Source: Xiphias gladius
Lineage: Eukaryota; Chordata; Actinopteri; Istiophoriformes; Xiphiidae
Assembly (NCBI RefSeq): GCF_016859285.1
Contig: NC_053417.1
Span: forward strand, 18,964,706 to 19,028,705
Reading direction: 5' to 3'
Length of the DNA stretch: 64,000 nt
Shown one piece after another: positions 22,890 to 36,200 of the stretch; the stretch's first letter is position 1; each line of letters begins with the position of its first letter. Made by a program: the position numbers and the translations under genes. Under the pieces are notes generated by a model. The model saw only the letters and a program-made list of their open reading frames with translations. It ran no database searches and was not told the origin of the DNA.

Positions 22890-25800
22890 CCTACTTCGCA
22901 CAGATACTGCATTTAGCTCAAAGCAACTACTATGTCTAAGCAGAGCCTCACAGTGCTGCTCGGCACGGCTGTAAACTTTTGGTCTTGTTTAGAGATAAAT
23001 GGTGAAACGGTCAAACCAGCCAGAGTGAGTTTTCACAACCTGGCAGCCGAAAAAATTGGTCTTGACAATAGTTTAACATAATCATACAACATAAAATATT
23101 TCCACCCTATGCCAATGAAGCACGTCTGCGAGACTTGTGCATATAGTTCACTGTGGTGGAGTATTGTCTTAATCCGGAGCATCAGCCATGCCAAACAGAT
23201 GGCACGGCCACGTGTTTGTATGTCAGGTATTGCTGGTAAAGTGTCTCTCAAGGTGTGCCAAGATGGTTTCCCCTAATACAAGTCACAATGTGTTTATCAA
23301 AAGGTCATCATGGATGATAATCTAAATCAATCTTCGTCTACTGGTAACTGAGACTCTGGTCTTTACTATACAGATAAAGTTGCTCTTGAAGGACTAATCT
23401 AACTGTATTCTTGATTCAAAAACAGAGAGTGAAGGCATGTAATGTTGAGAATTACCAAACCAAAGGAGTTGTTTTTATATTCAACCAGAAATTTTGCAAA
23501 ACATTGTGCAATTTTATTAAGGAAATAAACTCAAATTAAATTAGAGGAAATAAAATGCCTCTTTGTTCCTTATTTTTATGCTGTGCATGCTTTTACTTCC
23601 GTATTTCCTCATTTGCCTTAGAAGCAACAGTTTGTGTCAGTCTTATAAAGCAAAGTGTATTTCAAGGCCACTGAGTCCCCTCAAGTTTCAGTGATGGTTC
23701 GTTTCACCCTACAGAGAACAAAAGCTCTGTCAGCAGTACAACTGCTTTCTGATGCCTGAGGGGGAAATGGCCAAGAAACAGGAAAGTGAATTGAAAAAAA
23801 TGCAAGTTTGGACGCTAACTGTTTGTAACTGTGCAAAAAAACATCCTTGAATCTAAAGTAGCTGAACACACACGGGGAGAGAAAGCTTCATCTAGCTTGT
23901 ATCAAGTTACAATAGCAGGCATCCCTGCAGAGAAAAAAATCCTCACCATTATGACAAAGTCATGTTAACAACAATTAATGTGAAATAACTCTCATTGGCA
24001 AGAATCATGTTTGGAGACCATTTCATGAATGTACAATTATATGGTTCTACAGTATCTAACTTAAGGTTTATTTCGACTTTGGAGCATTAGAGGTGCTATA
24101 ATTTGAAAAAAGTTTTTCAGACTGGGCTAGCACATGTTGGAAACTAATTCACCTTAATTCTGCAAATTAAAAATGATTCCAGTGAAGTCTTTTATTGTGA
24201 AATAGAGAAATACTCCCTCGTTGTAGGGCCCAGAGGAACATGGCTTTCCACCTTTTGTCTTATATTCAGGGTTTAATGAGGACCAAAAAAAAAAAACTGT
24301 GACAGAAATACTGTTCGTTGTAAAACCTCACAGTGAAGGCTTTACACAGTAACAACATTATGTTGAGAAAAGAGGACTGAAATATGTTGAGCTTTCAGTT
24401 CGTGCAGACATTCTTAAATGTATTATAAACAGTAATAATCACCATGGATGCATGTGTTAACTTGTCGATTCAGGCCTTTGTACAGGCGTGACAATGGATG
24501 TAATAAAAGTGGAAGGGGGCCCACTGAGGCTGCAGATGTACAAAGCCCAGATTTTTATGCTACACCACTGGCTGCAGACACACAATGACGATAGTGTTTC
24601 ACTGACAATAACAACTGTACAGCTTGTCCCGGCAAAAAAAAAAAAAAAAAGCAGAAGCTGATTTGGGAGCAGAAAGGAGACCAGAAAAGAAGAAGAAGGA
24701 AGAAAAAACATCAACAAACTGACAGAGAAGTGTTTCTAAATGCTTCTTTTTCATTGTTTTGTTGTCTGCATTGTCAGTAAAACTTTTTTAAGTGCATTAT
24801 CAGTTCATATCTGCCAGTGAAAATCTTGATGATGATGTGACCAAATGTTTTGGTGTCTAAATTTAAAGCATACAGATTAATGGTTGTCTCCGGGCAAATA
24901 TCTGACTCAGTAAGTAATACTGTCATTTTGTGTACTAAAAAGAACTTTCTTCAACAAAGCGTCAGCCGACACAGACGTCCAAGGTCACGATTTGTCACCC
25001 TCGCAGCAGGTTTGATGCATCCGCTCACAGAAGTCCGTCTGATTGTTTGCACTGGGGATTTCAGGGCCAGAGGTTGTTTTCCTGGATAGATTTAGCGTGT
25101 CTTTTGTTAGAGGTCTGTCTAAGGGCAGACCAGTCACATGGTAACAGTGTAATCCTGTCTCACATGCAGACGCTGTTTGTATCTCTCTGCAGAGCTGGCT
25201 CTGTTCTCTACTGGCAACCTTGTGACTCACCTCAGGTGGAGCATTATATCGAACGATACACAAACATACAAACAAGACGGAGACATGATAAAGGATGATG
25301 TGAACACTCAGACATTACTCTGATGAATATAACTCCTAAGATATTCGTGTTGCAGCTTGGGATGCCTTGTCTTTGTCATTCGTGTGAGCGTGGGCCAGAT
25401 GTATTTACTCAGCTTTCTAAGAGAGCCTGTTGTCTTAGTCAAAGCTGACTAATAAGACCACTCCTCACTTGCTCTTCTGTGTTCCGCCTGCTAATACTTC
25501 AAGGGAAGATAATAAGGCTTAATCCCATATTACCGTGGCTATGTTAAGGGCAGGCCTCTGACTGTCACACACTTCCAAGAGGAGCCTCCATGCAGAGCAG
25601 GGAGATAAACAGAATTCCTGGTTGATAAGCTTGAGCAGCTATCGGTGTTTATGAAACTTTATAGGCATCCTCAGCCTGGGATTTACATGACATGACAGTG
25701 GAAATGTGGGGGTGGCTCCTGAACCCCTCTCGTTTCAAGTCAATCCCTTAAAGAGATCTTCTTGGCGGGAACCTGCCGTTTAATTTAGTTCATGTGTAGT

Positions 25801-26055
25801 CTTTACTGTGCCATTTCTTACATAATGGCTGGCTGGGACTACACTACACTGGCCCGAGTCCTAAACCTGTCTAATGAAACTGACTGTCTAATGAAATATA
25901 AACGTAGGCTTTCTCTAGGACTAAAAGTACTATGTAAATTGTGCATAAGTATTGTTTTCTTGCACATTCAGTAATGGAAATATAAAAGTGGGGTATCTGA
26001 GGGAGTGGGAGAGAGAGCCAGCACTTTTCAGGTCAGTCTCTGGCTAAGTATGGGC
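22890..26055. other. Intergenic spacer
   Basis: About 3.2 kb between slc6a6 and abtb1 with no recognisable exon, RNA gene or named repeat apart from short A-runs (for example near 24284 and 24637). Confidence 0.55.
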
Positions 26056-26059
26056 TTAC

Positions 26060-26103
26060 CACTCACTCACTCACTCACTCACTCTCTCTCTCTCTCTCTC
26101 TCT
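26060..26103. repeat. (ACTC)n then (TC)n microsatellite
   Basis: Six or so ACTC units pass directly into a TC run. Confidence 0.95.
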
Positions 26104-26319
26104 GTCTTTGCTGGTAATCCCTAACTAATATCAAATTAGGATACTGGCAGAGACAGCAGCAGCACCTGGGGGGACATATCAAAACGCAGGGACAAGGTTG
26201 CAAATGTGCAGGTCTGTCCATCACAGAATCAAACACAGTTAGGGCCAACACCTGCCGCTGAAACCAGAGACTGCGTGGTAGAGGCACACTATAAGATCCA
26301 CACTAGAAACTATGCATTA

Positions 26320-27600
26320 CCCAACTGGTGGAAGAAGTATTTAGACCCTACCACAATATAAAACATTGCACTGTATTGTATTTCTGTCTTTTTATTTTTA
26401 TGTCAATTTCTATTTACTTAAAATTTTATTTTATTTCTTCTTTTAATCCCCTTTCTTTTAAGGTCTTTTTCTCATTTAAAAAAAAAAAACTGTGCAAGAA
26501 TTCCAATGCGCCTGCAAAGCCCTGCAACTCTTACTCAAGTAGAAGTATTGAAGTTCAGGCAAAATGTAGTTAAAGAAATAAAAGTAAAAGTATTCATTAT
26601 GTAGAATAAACAGCTCATGTCAGTGTCATAGTATTGTACAATATATTATTGGATTATTACTACTGATACATTAATGTGTAAGCAGCATTTTAAATTTGCA
26701 GCTGGTCGAAGAGGAGCCAATTTCACCCACTTTATAAATGATAGGTAGTTTAAAGTACAGTAGTGTATCATATTATATAAGCTTTTTCATAGGGAGTGGT
26801 GACATGTGACTAAGTACATTTACTCATGTACTGTACTTACGTACAAATTTGATGTATCTTTCTCGAGTATTTCCACTGTATTCTACTTTATACTTCTGCT
26901 CCAATACATTTATTTGATAACTGTAGTTGCTACTTTACAGATTAAGATTTTAGACCCAAAGTATGTGATCAGTTTATAAAATATGTAGCAGTTACACATT
27001 AAACAATCAACTATAGATAAAGTGGTGCAATTTAGCTTCACCTTCACCAGATACAACACAACACTCAAACAACCACAATAATAGTTGAATAATGTGATGA
27101 ACAATAATGTAACACTCACAGGGGAAATTTTTCTGCATAATAAGTACTTTTACTTTTGCTGAAAATACTTGAACTTTACTTGAGTAACATTTTGAATACA
27201 GGAGCTGTACTTGTACAGTTTTTTTCTGTGGTGGAAGAAGTACACAGATCTTTTACTTAAGTAAAAGTGGCAATTCCACAGTGTAAAAATGGTCAGTTAC
27301 AAGTAAAAATGCTGCATTCACAGCCTTACGTTAGTAAAAATACACACATTTAAAATATAGTACTATGAATGATATTGTTGGATTATAATTCTTGATGCAT
27401 TCATTATCAAATAAATATAGTGGAGTAAAGCTTACAATGTTTCCCTCTAAAATGTTGTGGAGTAGAAAGTAACAGATAATGAAATTATTCAAGTAAAGTT
27501 TAATGACCTCAGAACTACCTCAAAAGAGTACTGTGCTTGAGTAAATGTACTTTATTACTTTCGAACACTGGTATTTTTACATTGTTATACTGCTGCTTTT
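26320..27600. mobile_element. Cluster of 'AAGTA' teleost repeats, at least two copies
   Basis: GTGGAAGAAGTATTTAGACC at 26320 and GTGGTGGAAGAAGTACACAG at about 27228 mark two starts. Both are followed by TTACTTAAGTAAAAG-type blocks, and between them lie ACTTTTGCTGAAAATACTTG and TGAGTAACATTTTGAATACA. This vocabulary belongs to a very abundant non-coding repeat of percomorph genomes, probably a non-autonomous DNA transposon. A further fragment is at 55555-55690. Confidence 0.7.
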
Positions 27601-29844
27601 AGTTAATTGAGATATGTGCACACTTCTCTCACCACTGCTGCGAAGTAACTAGTTACTACAGCTGTCAAATAAATGTAGAGGAGTAAAAGTACAATATTTC
27701 CGAGTGAAGTGTATTCAATTGTTAGTATAAAGTATCCTAAAATGGACAAACTCAAGTAAAAGAAAAAAAAATTATTGAAAAAACACTTACTTGCAACAAA
27801 GCTCATGTTATCAGCCTTATGTGCGACCGCCTGCAGCCCTCTCCATCTGCTCCAAATACAATGAATCCTACATGTGAACCACGTATAGAAGAACATCATG
27901 GTTGAGATGAGCATGTTTGTTCCTGGAAAGACAGGCGCACAGATGGTATGAACGACACAACTCTGCATGTTCTGTACATGTCAGCCATGTAGCACCTGAG
28001 GTGAAGTGTAAGGAAACCACAAAAAGACCAGGGCGTAGAAGACCAGGGAGAAGACAATCTGGTGCTATTCTTAACGTGTTGTTATTGTTAACCAAACCTC
28101 CTACTATTGATCTTTATTGTAACAGTAACTGCATCAAAGGAGGTCCATGTATTTATTACGCTGCACGACCAGGAGTCAAACCAACACTGAGGCAGATAAT
28201 AATGGGAGGTTGAATGAATAAGCAGCTAACAGAGCTGTTTCTCCATTTGTCTGGTAGATTTCCGCCTTTGCAGATTCCTGTATGAAGAGACAGATGTCAC
28301 AGTGAAGTCTCAGTGAGTCACATGGTGGCATGAGCCAAGAGCCAAGAGATTTAACCCTTTGCTGCCCTCGTCAAGATTTCTTTTCAGGAAAAACACATGG
28401 AAATCGTCAGTGCAAAAAAAAAAACTGCAGGCATACAAAGAATGTTTCCATTGATTTGAAAAGGAAGTGATGATTTGAAACGCAACTAAAACTGTCAAAA
28501 GATGTCATGGATGAACATGATTAGGTAACATTAATGTTTGATCATTTGGTGTCACCAAGATGATGCACGAATGATGCACGAATTTCATGCCATCACACAT
28601 CTGACTCTTCTGAATCAGATAAATTCATTAATGCCAGCTAAGAATGACAGTTAACATTCAAAACAATGACTGAGGAGGTGTTATTAAGGCCCTCCATTGT
28701 AGACTATTCCAGAAAATATCATCACATAGGGCAATCTAATTAATTGCTTCACAGGGTTCAAAGAATGTTTTTGCTGCTCTGCCAAGAAATAAACTGACCG
28801 TGAGATTCGGGTGTGAGTCACGTTCACTGTCAATAAAAAAAAAAAAAAAGAGTTGTGCAATCAAGGTGGAGAAAGCACGACCAAGGCCGCGGTCAAATAG
28901 TCCTTTCTGCTTAGTAAGGTTTCTGACTGAGTGGAATGGCCCGGAAGTATCTAAGTGGCAGCCATGATAAGAGCTTGTCAGATTCTCTAAATGCAAAGGA
29001 AATGAGCTTCAGTGCTGCCTATCTTGTCTCCTTTAGCATAGGATACACTGGACTTTCCTTTTCGGAAGGAAAGGAGATAACACTGTCCCACAATTCCTTG
29101 CAGCAGGAGCATTTAAAGCACCGCACCATTCAGCTGTTCACAAAAACAAACGATCGTGACTGACAAGGGACGCAGATCATCATATAAGTTACTGTTACTC
29201 ATTAACTTTCAACAATGTGATACCCACAGGCAAACTATGAACTTTACGCTGCTGTTGTAAAATGATCAAAGTGAGGTTAATGTTGCAGCGTAACCTATGC
29301 TCAGTTTGCATTAGTTATATATTTTTATTTTAAGCATTGCTGTATTTACAGCCTTTAGGGATATCTTTAATTAACTTTACTTCAGTCACAGACGCTGAAA
29401 CCCCTGCCTTAATAAAGGAAAGGTCCATTCTCAATGTGAGAAACGTTTCATTTCACTTTTGTGACTGGCTGCCCGTATTCCTTTGTTTAAAATTTCAATT
29501 ACAACCTTGGTAATGAATTAATATTTTTTACCAGGTTGTCCACATTCATAAAGCTTGCATTAAACAACAATGTAAGAACGCACGGGGCGTAGAAATCTAA
29601 CATGTGCTTTTTGTAGTCCATCTTCAGAACATTGTAGTTTCACCATGGCAGACCCATGTCAATAACATCCGCATTGCATAATTACATAGCTTAGTGAAGG
29701 TGCAGTTTGATTCTCTTGGCACCGCGGTTATCTTTTCCTAAGTCCTTATGAATTCTCCTTTACATCTTTCCTTGACCTTGCGACGTTTTCTGTCGAGGCC
29801 AAGGAAAAGTGGTTAGGAAAGGAGTTGTTTTTTTTTTTATGTTT
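27600..29844. other. Intergenic spacer
   Basis: About 2.2 kb with no recognised gene. A minus-strand open frame at 27603-27968 starts outside and runs into the neighbouring repeat, is hydrophobic only because of T-rich DNA, and has no family resemblance. Two tandem GATGATGCACGA units occur near 28560. Confidence 0.5.
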
Positions 29845-30600
29845 AGACTCGAAGAGTCTACAGCCATGCTAGCAGCTCTGTGAGGCTGGACTCAGGCACA
29901 GCAGTGCTTTGAGCAACATTTTAGCACACCTTAGTTTGGCGTGTTGGCATGCTTACATTTGCTAATTAGCACTAAACACAAAGTAAAATGGGAATGTCAT
30001 TAGTTTTGCAGTTATGTGGTCATAAATGTGAAAGATTTGACCTGATGATAGTGGTAGATGAAAAGTTAGGGTACTGCCAAAGTTATGACAAAACATCACG
30101 AGGGCGACATGAATCAGTGCACCAAATTTCAAGGAAATCGGTCAAACAGTGGTCAAGATGTTTCACTCAAAACCATTAATTTCAACATCATGATGGCACT
30201 CGAAGATAAGTCATCAAAGTCATGAGGATTCATCCTCTGGGGAACATTATCTGTACAAAATGTTGTGCAAAACCACTGGTAGATGTTGAGATATTTCACA
30301 GGGTAAGTGAAAACTTTGACCTGCTGGATGAAAATCAGAGGATCATCAAAGTCAACATTGGGCATCTTGGGTATCTACACCAAATCTCCTGACAGTCCAT
30401 AGAATAGTTGTTGAAATATTTCAGTAAAAACCAAAGATTTCAACGCTAAAGGTAAAATCAGGAGATCACTAAAGTTAGTTGGCTGCATTCTTTGGGGATT
30501 TAATCTCGATCTGTCCAGAAGTCGTGGAAATATTTCTGTCCTGGCCAAAGTGGTGGACAAACCAAAGTTGCCGTCCCTAGAACCCTTTAAAGTCAGATTT
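29845..30600 (+). repeat. Near full-length copy of the 'gagatatttca' teleost repeat
   Basis: Runs from CTACAGCCATGCTAGCAGCT, through GCTAATTAGCACTAAACACA and GGAATGTCATTAGTTTTGCA, into about four degenerate sub-units of 110-130 bases. Each sub-unit carries a form of GTTGAGATATTTCA (near 30155, 30286, 30410 and 30526). It ends with CCAAAGTGGTGGACAAACC and TTGCCGTCCCTAGAACC. I recognise it as a very common percomorph repeat. Other copies or fragments: 21835-22030, 31800-32090, 61330-61830. Confidence 0.7.
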
Positions 30601-31799
30601 AACTGACAAAGTGTTGCTTTCAACTAAATCCAATCTCAGAGCATACAGGCTTCACTCTGTCCCTCTCTGACTTGGGGCCAGTGTAGAGGTGAAGAGGAGT
30701 TGAACAGGAACTAACTGAGGCACCAAGTTTCTATCATAGAGAGGCCAGTTTGACTTGTAAACACAGTCTCCATGGAAACTGAATAAAATTACGAGAAATA
30801 TAAGATCTTCCTGTACACTGCATAAATATCCATTTGTCCGATCTGAAGCCCAATAAACTGGACTTTCCCACCCAAGACCAAAACCACATTGAGTTACTTA
30901 ACAACAACCATAAAACATTTGTAAAGGAAGCTTGCTGGGGTAATAACTAATTGTGTTGTTTATTCTTGTCTTTTTCAACATGTAAGCCTTCATGAAGCTG
31001 GGCTGGAGGCCAAGGGTTTTGTTGTCTAAGGGATGGCCTCAGTGTTTCGGTTGAACTGCACTTTAATGTGTTCTAACAGCTCTACAGTGAACTCCCAGTT
31101 GGGATTTGAGCTCTCCCGCTGTTCAGAACCTCAGGGCTCCATTAAGGTGACATACAGCTTTGTCTTTGCTTCTCCAAGACTCTTTGAACTGAGAGTGATG
31201 GAGCGTACAGGGACACCAATTATAAACCGTAGAGCAAGTACACTGACGTAAACATATACACACATTTAAATCACTGCTAACATCTAACAGTGCCTCACTA
31301 TTTACTGACCTTCAACACACCTTTGTCAACTTGTGATGAATGAGTGATTGGAAAAATGGACAAATGTCAAATGGCCCCATTCAGAAACTGTTCCCATGAG
31401 TTCAGGGCCCTGGATGAAGGATTTATTTGTTTCCCACAATGCATGAAAAGCTATGTTACCTCCAAGAAACAGCCATTCTGTGACAGGCAACTTACTACAG
31501 CCACAGTAATGATAAGCTGAGAAATGGCGCCATCTTTAGGTGGCTCCCTACACTTGATTTTAAAGTGTAGGTTCATGGAAAGTGTTACTCAGATTCACAT
31601 GACTGTATCTGCATTTTTTTTTTTTTTAGAAAAGAATGACACAAATGGAAAGAAAACATTTCTTAAGTTTCATTTCATTTTCAATAAATGCTTAATATAT
31701 ACTGTACTGGAAACTTGCAACCCCCACATTGCTGTATGAAATAAGTAAGAAATTGCTTTAACAACAAGGAGAAAACAAGTACTGTACATTAATAACCGC

Positions 31800-32090
31800 C
31801 AGAAGATGATGGCTTTGGATGTCAAATGAAAGGCTTACCCAAGTTATTACAATTCCTGAGAGTAAGATGAACACTTGTACAAAATTTCATGACAATCCAG
31901 CCCAACAGTTGTTAAGATATTTCACTTAAAAAAACAAATATCAACCTAATGGTGGCACCAAAGGAAAAGTTTTGGGGTCACAAAAGCCTCATTAGACCAA
32001 TAGTTGCTGAGATATTTCAGTCTCGACCAAAGCGATGGATCAAATGACCGACATTGCCATCCCTAGAGCCATGCTGCTAACATGGCAAAA
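31800..32090 (+). repeat. 3' part of the 'gagatatttca' teleost repeat
   Basis: Contains CCAAGTTATTACAATTCCTG, ATTTCATGACAATCCAGCCC, GTTGTTAAGATATTTCACTT and the usual end, CATTGCCATCCCTAGAGCC followed by ATGCTGCTAACATGGC. Confidence 0.7.
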
Positions 32091-33230
32091 AGAATGTCAT
32101 AATGAATTCAAATGAAGCCATGATCAGACACTTCAAAATTCATGTGATGTATTGAATAAAACACTACACGTGCTTGCCAAACCACGTTTAATTGGCAAAA
32201 CCCAAAGCGGTTATTTATCCAATTATCTAACAGCAGGCTGAGGCTGAGAGATGGATGACATCACCATTTTGAAAACAAATTTTAAAATATTTTGCAATTT
32301 TGATGATGAATTTTACATGCAGTTTAGTAACAGCTTTACTTTCTTTTGCACACACTGGGCAAGAGAGGTATGCCGTTATACAGCAGAAAATAGGTTTATC
32401 ATGTTAAATGTACATAAAGTGCAGGAGTATGTTGGGGGGTTGGGTGGGGGGTTAGTGTAAGTATTCATGCTAGAGGAATGTCACTGGTCAAATAGTGAGG
32501 TGAACTACAGCTGCAAAATCCAATCAAATACAAATTAAAAGCTGCAGGCAGTTCAAAAATACCTTAACTGCTTCTTTGCATGAAATACATCATAAATCTA
32601 TATTCTATGTAACTTTAAAATAAGTGCTCAAAATTAAAAATACTTTTTGGATAAAAGAAGTGAACGCATACCTCTTTTTTACCAATAGTTCTCAAGTGGA
32701 GAACAATGTAAGGGCTGGTGCTGAACTCTGTGGGGGCCAAACTACATTTTAAAACAGCTAAATAACCAGCTAGTCTAAATTCTAGCAGTTACAAATAATG
32801 CCTAAATTAAATTCATGCATGTGCAATGCAAAAAGATATTCTGTTGTAAATATACAATACACAATTTCCTCTAAACCCATCTTGGAAAACTTACCAACAG
32901 ATTCACATGATTCTTTATACCAAATATCTTTTCGCACATTTGGTATGTCTCGCTCAAAAAAATTTTAAACAGCCAACATAAAAAACAGTTGTCTCTAAAT
33001 ATGCCCCTGTAACATTAGAACCAACTCCTTTCAAAATATATATTCTGTACAATATACTGTAAATAAAATAAAACCTACAAACATACAGAAGCATATCTTT
33101 TTCTTTTCACCTCTCATTGTTTTTTGTCTCACTGCAGATGCACCACCGTATGTCCCCTGCCAAAGCATCCACCCTAAAAACCTCAAACTCCACAGCAGCT
33201 GCAGCCAAAAAACCACAACCTACCGACCCT
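32091..33230 (-). other. abtb1 3' UTR and flank
   Basis: Follows the abtb1 stop codon on the minus strand. No coding exon seen. I found no clear minus-strand AATAAA close to the stop, so the polyadenylation site is undetermined. Confidence 0.4.
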
Positions 33231-36200
33231 TCAACAGTCAATATTAATGCTGGACAGCAGCTCCTCCAAGGCCTCCAGCTTCTGATTGGCCTCCTCAATC
33301 GCGCTGTATGTCTGCACATTGCTGGCGATGTGGTAGCGGATGTCGTCCACCAGGGGGACGGAGTCAGTCTCATGTCGCTCCTCCAGCGACGCAGCGTCCT
33401 CTTTGATGATCTCGGCAAACTCGGCCTGCTCCACCAACTGTGACAGACGGGGACGACAGGTACACAGGTGTGAATCTATCCTGAGGGGGAACTGAGTGTG
33501 CCTGAACGGAACACCCAGATCATCTACCTCATGTAGCTCCCATACAAAACAACAAAAATGATTATAACATGGATTCAGAGATCAGTCTTGAATGTGACTT
33601 TTGGCATAATCAAAATAATACTGTATACACAGGCAGTCAGGTACCATCAGTGTCACCCAAAATGATACCAATAATGATAGTAAAGCATTTACCAAAACAC
33701 TCTTTTTATGTTAAGTGTTTGTTGTATGTCCTTTCTTATCCGTGGTATTGTAGTATTTTTACTTTTGAAAACTTGACCTGGGCTGGTATGAAGGAAGCTA
33801 CTCGGAAAAATATTTTGGTCTTTAATTGTGTTAAAAGTCTGCCCCTCAGTCCAACATGACAGAATGGAGGAGTAGCACTGCCCAGAGGCCAAGAAACCAC
33901 GTTCAGTAGCAAAGAAAAGATGTGATAGAAATAGAAGCAAAACAAGAGCTAACACTGCCGTTGCTTTCCACCATTGGAGACAGCTTTTGGCGAGTAATGA
34001 GCGAGGAATGAAGTTTGATGCTGAATTTGCAATGTTTCCTCTAGACTGGTAAACAAACAGCCGGTAATTCTAACGTTGGCTATATAGCCATAGCAAATTG
34101 CTATTAATATAGAACAATTACATATAGTACCTTTAAACAACATATTTAGTTCTCACTTAAAATAGTTAGTAAATCCTTCTTGAACTCATTTAAGGTTTTT
34201 CTAACTAATATCCCAAATAGCATGTGATGATATTGTCAATGCAACTGGAGAGGAATATCTTATACAAACTTTTCCCTCGTTAACTATAATATATTGAAGA
34301 ACACTGCATGTTGGATACAATGAATGATAGATAGACTTAATTATGACAAGATGTGCATGAAGCTGTGATGTAGTCACGACACAACCCTGCTGGAGGCCAC
34401 TTATTGGCTGATTTAGTGACTGAGGGAGAGCACTGTGGATGGACATAAGTGAAGTTCACTTAAGAGTCACTGGGGCTTTTTGTAATTAACTTTGTACTTC
34501 ATGATTTGAGTTGTTATATATAAATAAACTTTATTTTTATTGTCATTACTAGTTGACCAGGTGGAAAGAGAGTTCACATAGCAACTGAAAGGAAAAGTCT
34601 GTAAATATCCTTGTTGGAGCGCTACTAAAGAAATAGTTCAGCATTTATTGTTTTGTCACTCGCATGTTTGTATGATAACATAAAGCAAGTATTCTTGATC
34701 AGATGCAGTAACTTTTCCCCTACACCCAGTCTTTATATTAAGCAAAGCTAATCGCCTGCTGGCTCTAGCTTCATATTTAATGGCCAGACATGAGAGTGTC
34801 GTGGATCTTCTCAGTTTAGTCTCAGCAAGACAGCAAATAAGCGTATATCCCAAAATGCCAAACTGTTCTTTTAAGGAAAAGAAGGATTAGTTTATGTGCT
34901 TCACTGACTCGACCCAAGATGTAAACATCAGTAATTGTAAATACACAGTGAAGTAAGCATGAGTTTGAAGTGCTGCGTGATCTTCAGGCAACAGCTTAAT
35001 ATCCTAAACACTATCCTGTTATGCAGACAAATAAAGCCCATTCTAGTGTCACCGCAGAAACAGACACCCACCCGCTCAATGATCTTGGCCATGAACTCTG
35101 TGCATTGATCCTCCAGCCGAGAGAGACGGAAAAGCTTGGCCGTCTTCCACATGTACAGAACGTTATCTTCACATATAGTCTTAGCAAGCGTCTTCCCACA
35201 CAGACGCTTTAGCCCCGGCAGCAGATACATGTCAGCCACACAGAGCACGTCAAACACGTTCTCCGTCGTTAGCTGGACATAAACAACAACTGGTCAGGTG
35301 TCAAACAATGATGTGCATTCAAAAAGCATTACTTTTGTTTTATAAGACATTTTATGTGTGCTTTGAAAGACTCCTTAACCTCAAAAATCACCCAATATAC
35401 CTCTGATGTTGCAAACTTGTTCTTTCTAAAGCTCTAAAAAAGTCATTTCATACTACCCATTGCTTAAACTTCTCTGACTCTGTGGTGAAAAAAAAAAAAA
35501 AAAAATCACCATCCTGATGGCAATTTTTCCGGCCATAAAAAGTCCATTAACTCTTACTGTAGTGCATTATCACCACATTGGCATGGCAAAATTGCTGTTG
35601 TGTGTTTTCTTGCTTAACTACACAATCTTGTTGGTGTCTACAATCACTGGTTACACAGTCAAGGATCGTAGAAATATTATTAGATTATGTCTGCAGGCAG
35701 ACTGTATATGTCTGCGGACGGGTGACACCTGTGACAAATCACGGGAAAAACCAACATAAAGTGTCTCGGTAAGGTGGTGGGCCACAACATGCTGCCAGAA
35801 CAACTTCAATGCACCTTGGTCTTTATTCCACAACTCTCTGACACTCTACTGGAGGGATGGACACCAGTCTTCCAAAAGATATCCCCTCATTTGGTGTTTT
35901 GATGATGGTGGTGGAGAGCGCTGTCTAGCACATCAGTCCAAAAATCCACCATAGGTGTTCAACTGGGTTGTGATCTGGTGACTGCGAATGCCATAGCATA
36001 TGATTCACATCATTTTCATACTCATCAAATCATTCAGTGACCATATGGATGGGGGCACTGTCATCCTCATTTTTCAGGTTTTTCCTTTAATTTGTCACCT
36101 GTCTGTATTATCACCTCAACTGATATGACAAACTTGGTAGCATACACTTGCATATATACAAAACCAGCAAATACTGAGCTACAATATTAACTGCGGCTAA

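Noticed and set aside
26060-26103. Evenly spaced short repeats considered as a CRISPR-like array
   Set aside because: Simple ACTC and TC microsatellite with no unique spacers, in a vertebrate genome.
27603-27968. Minus-strand 121-codon hydrophobic open frame
   Set aside because: Lies partly in the AAGTA-repeat zone; hydrophobicity reflects T-rich DNA and there is no homology or splice context.
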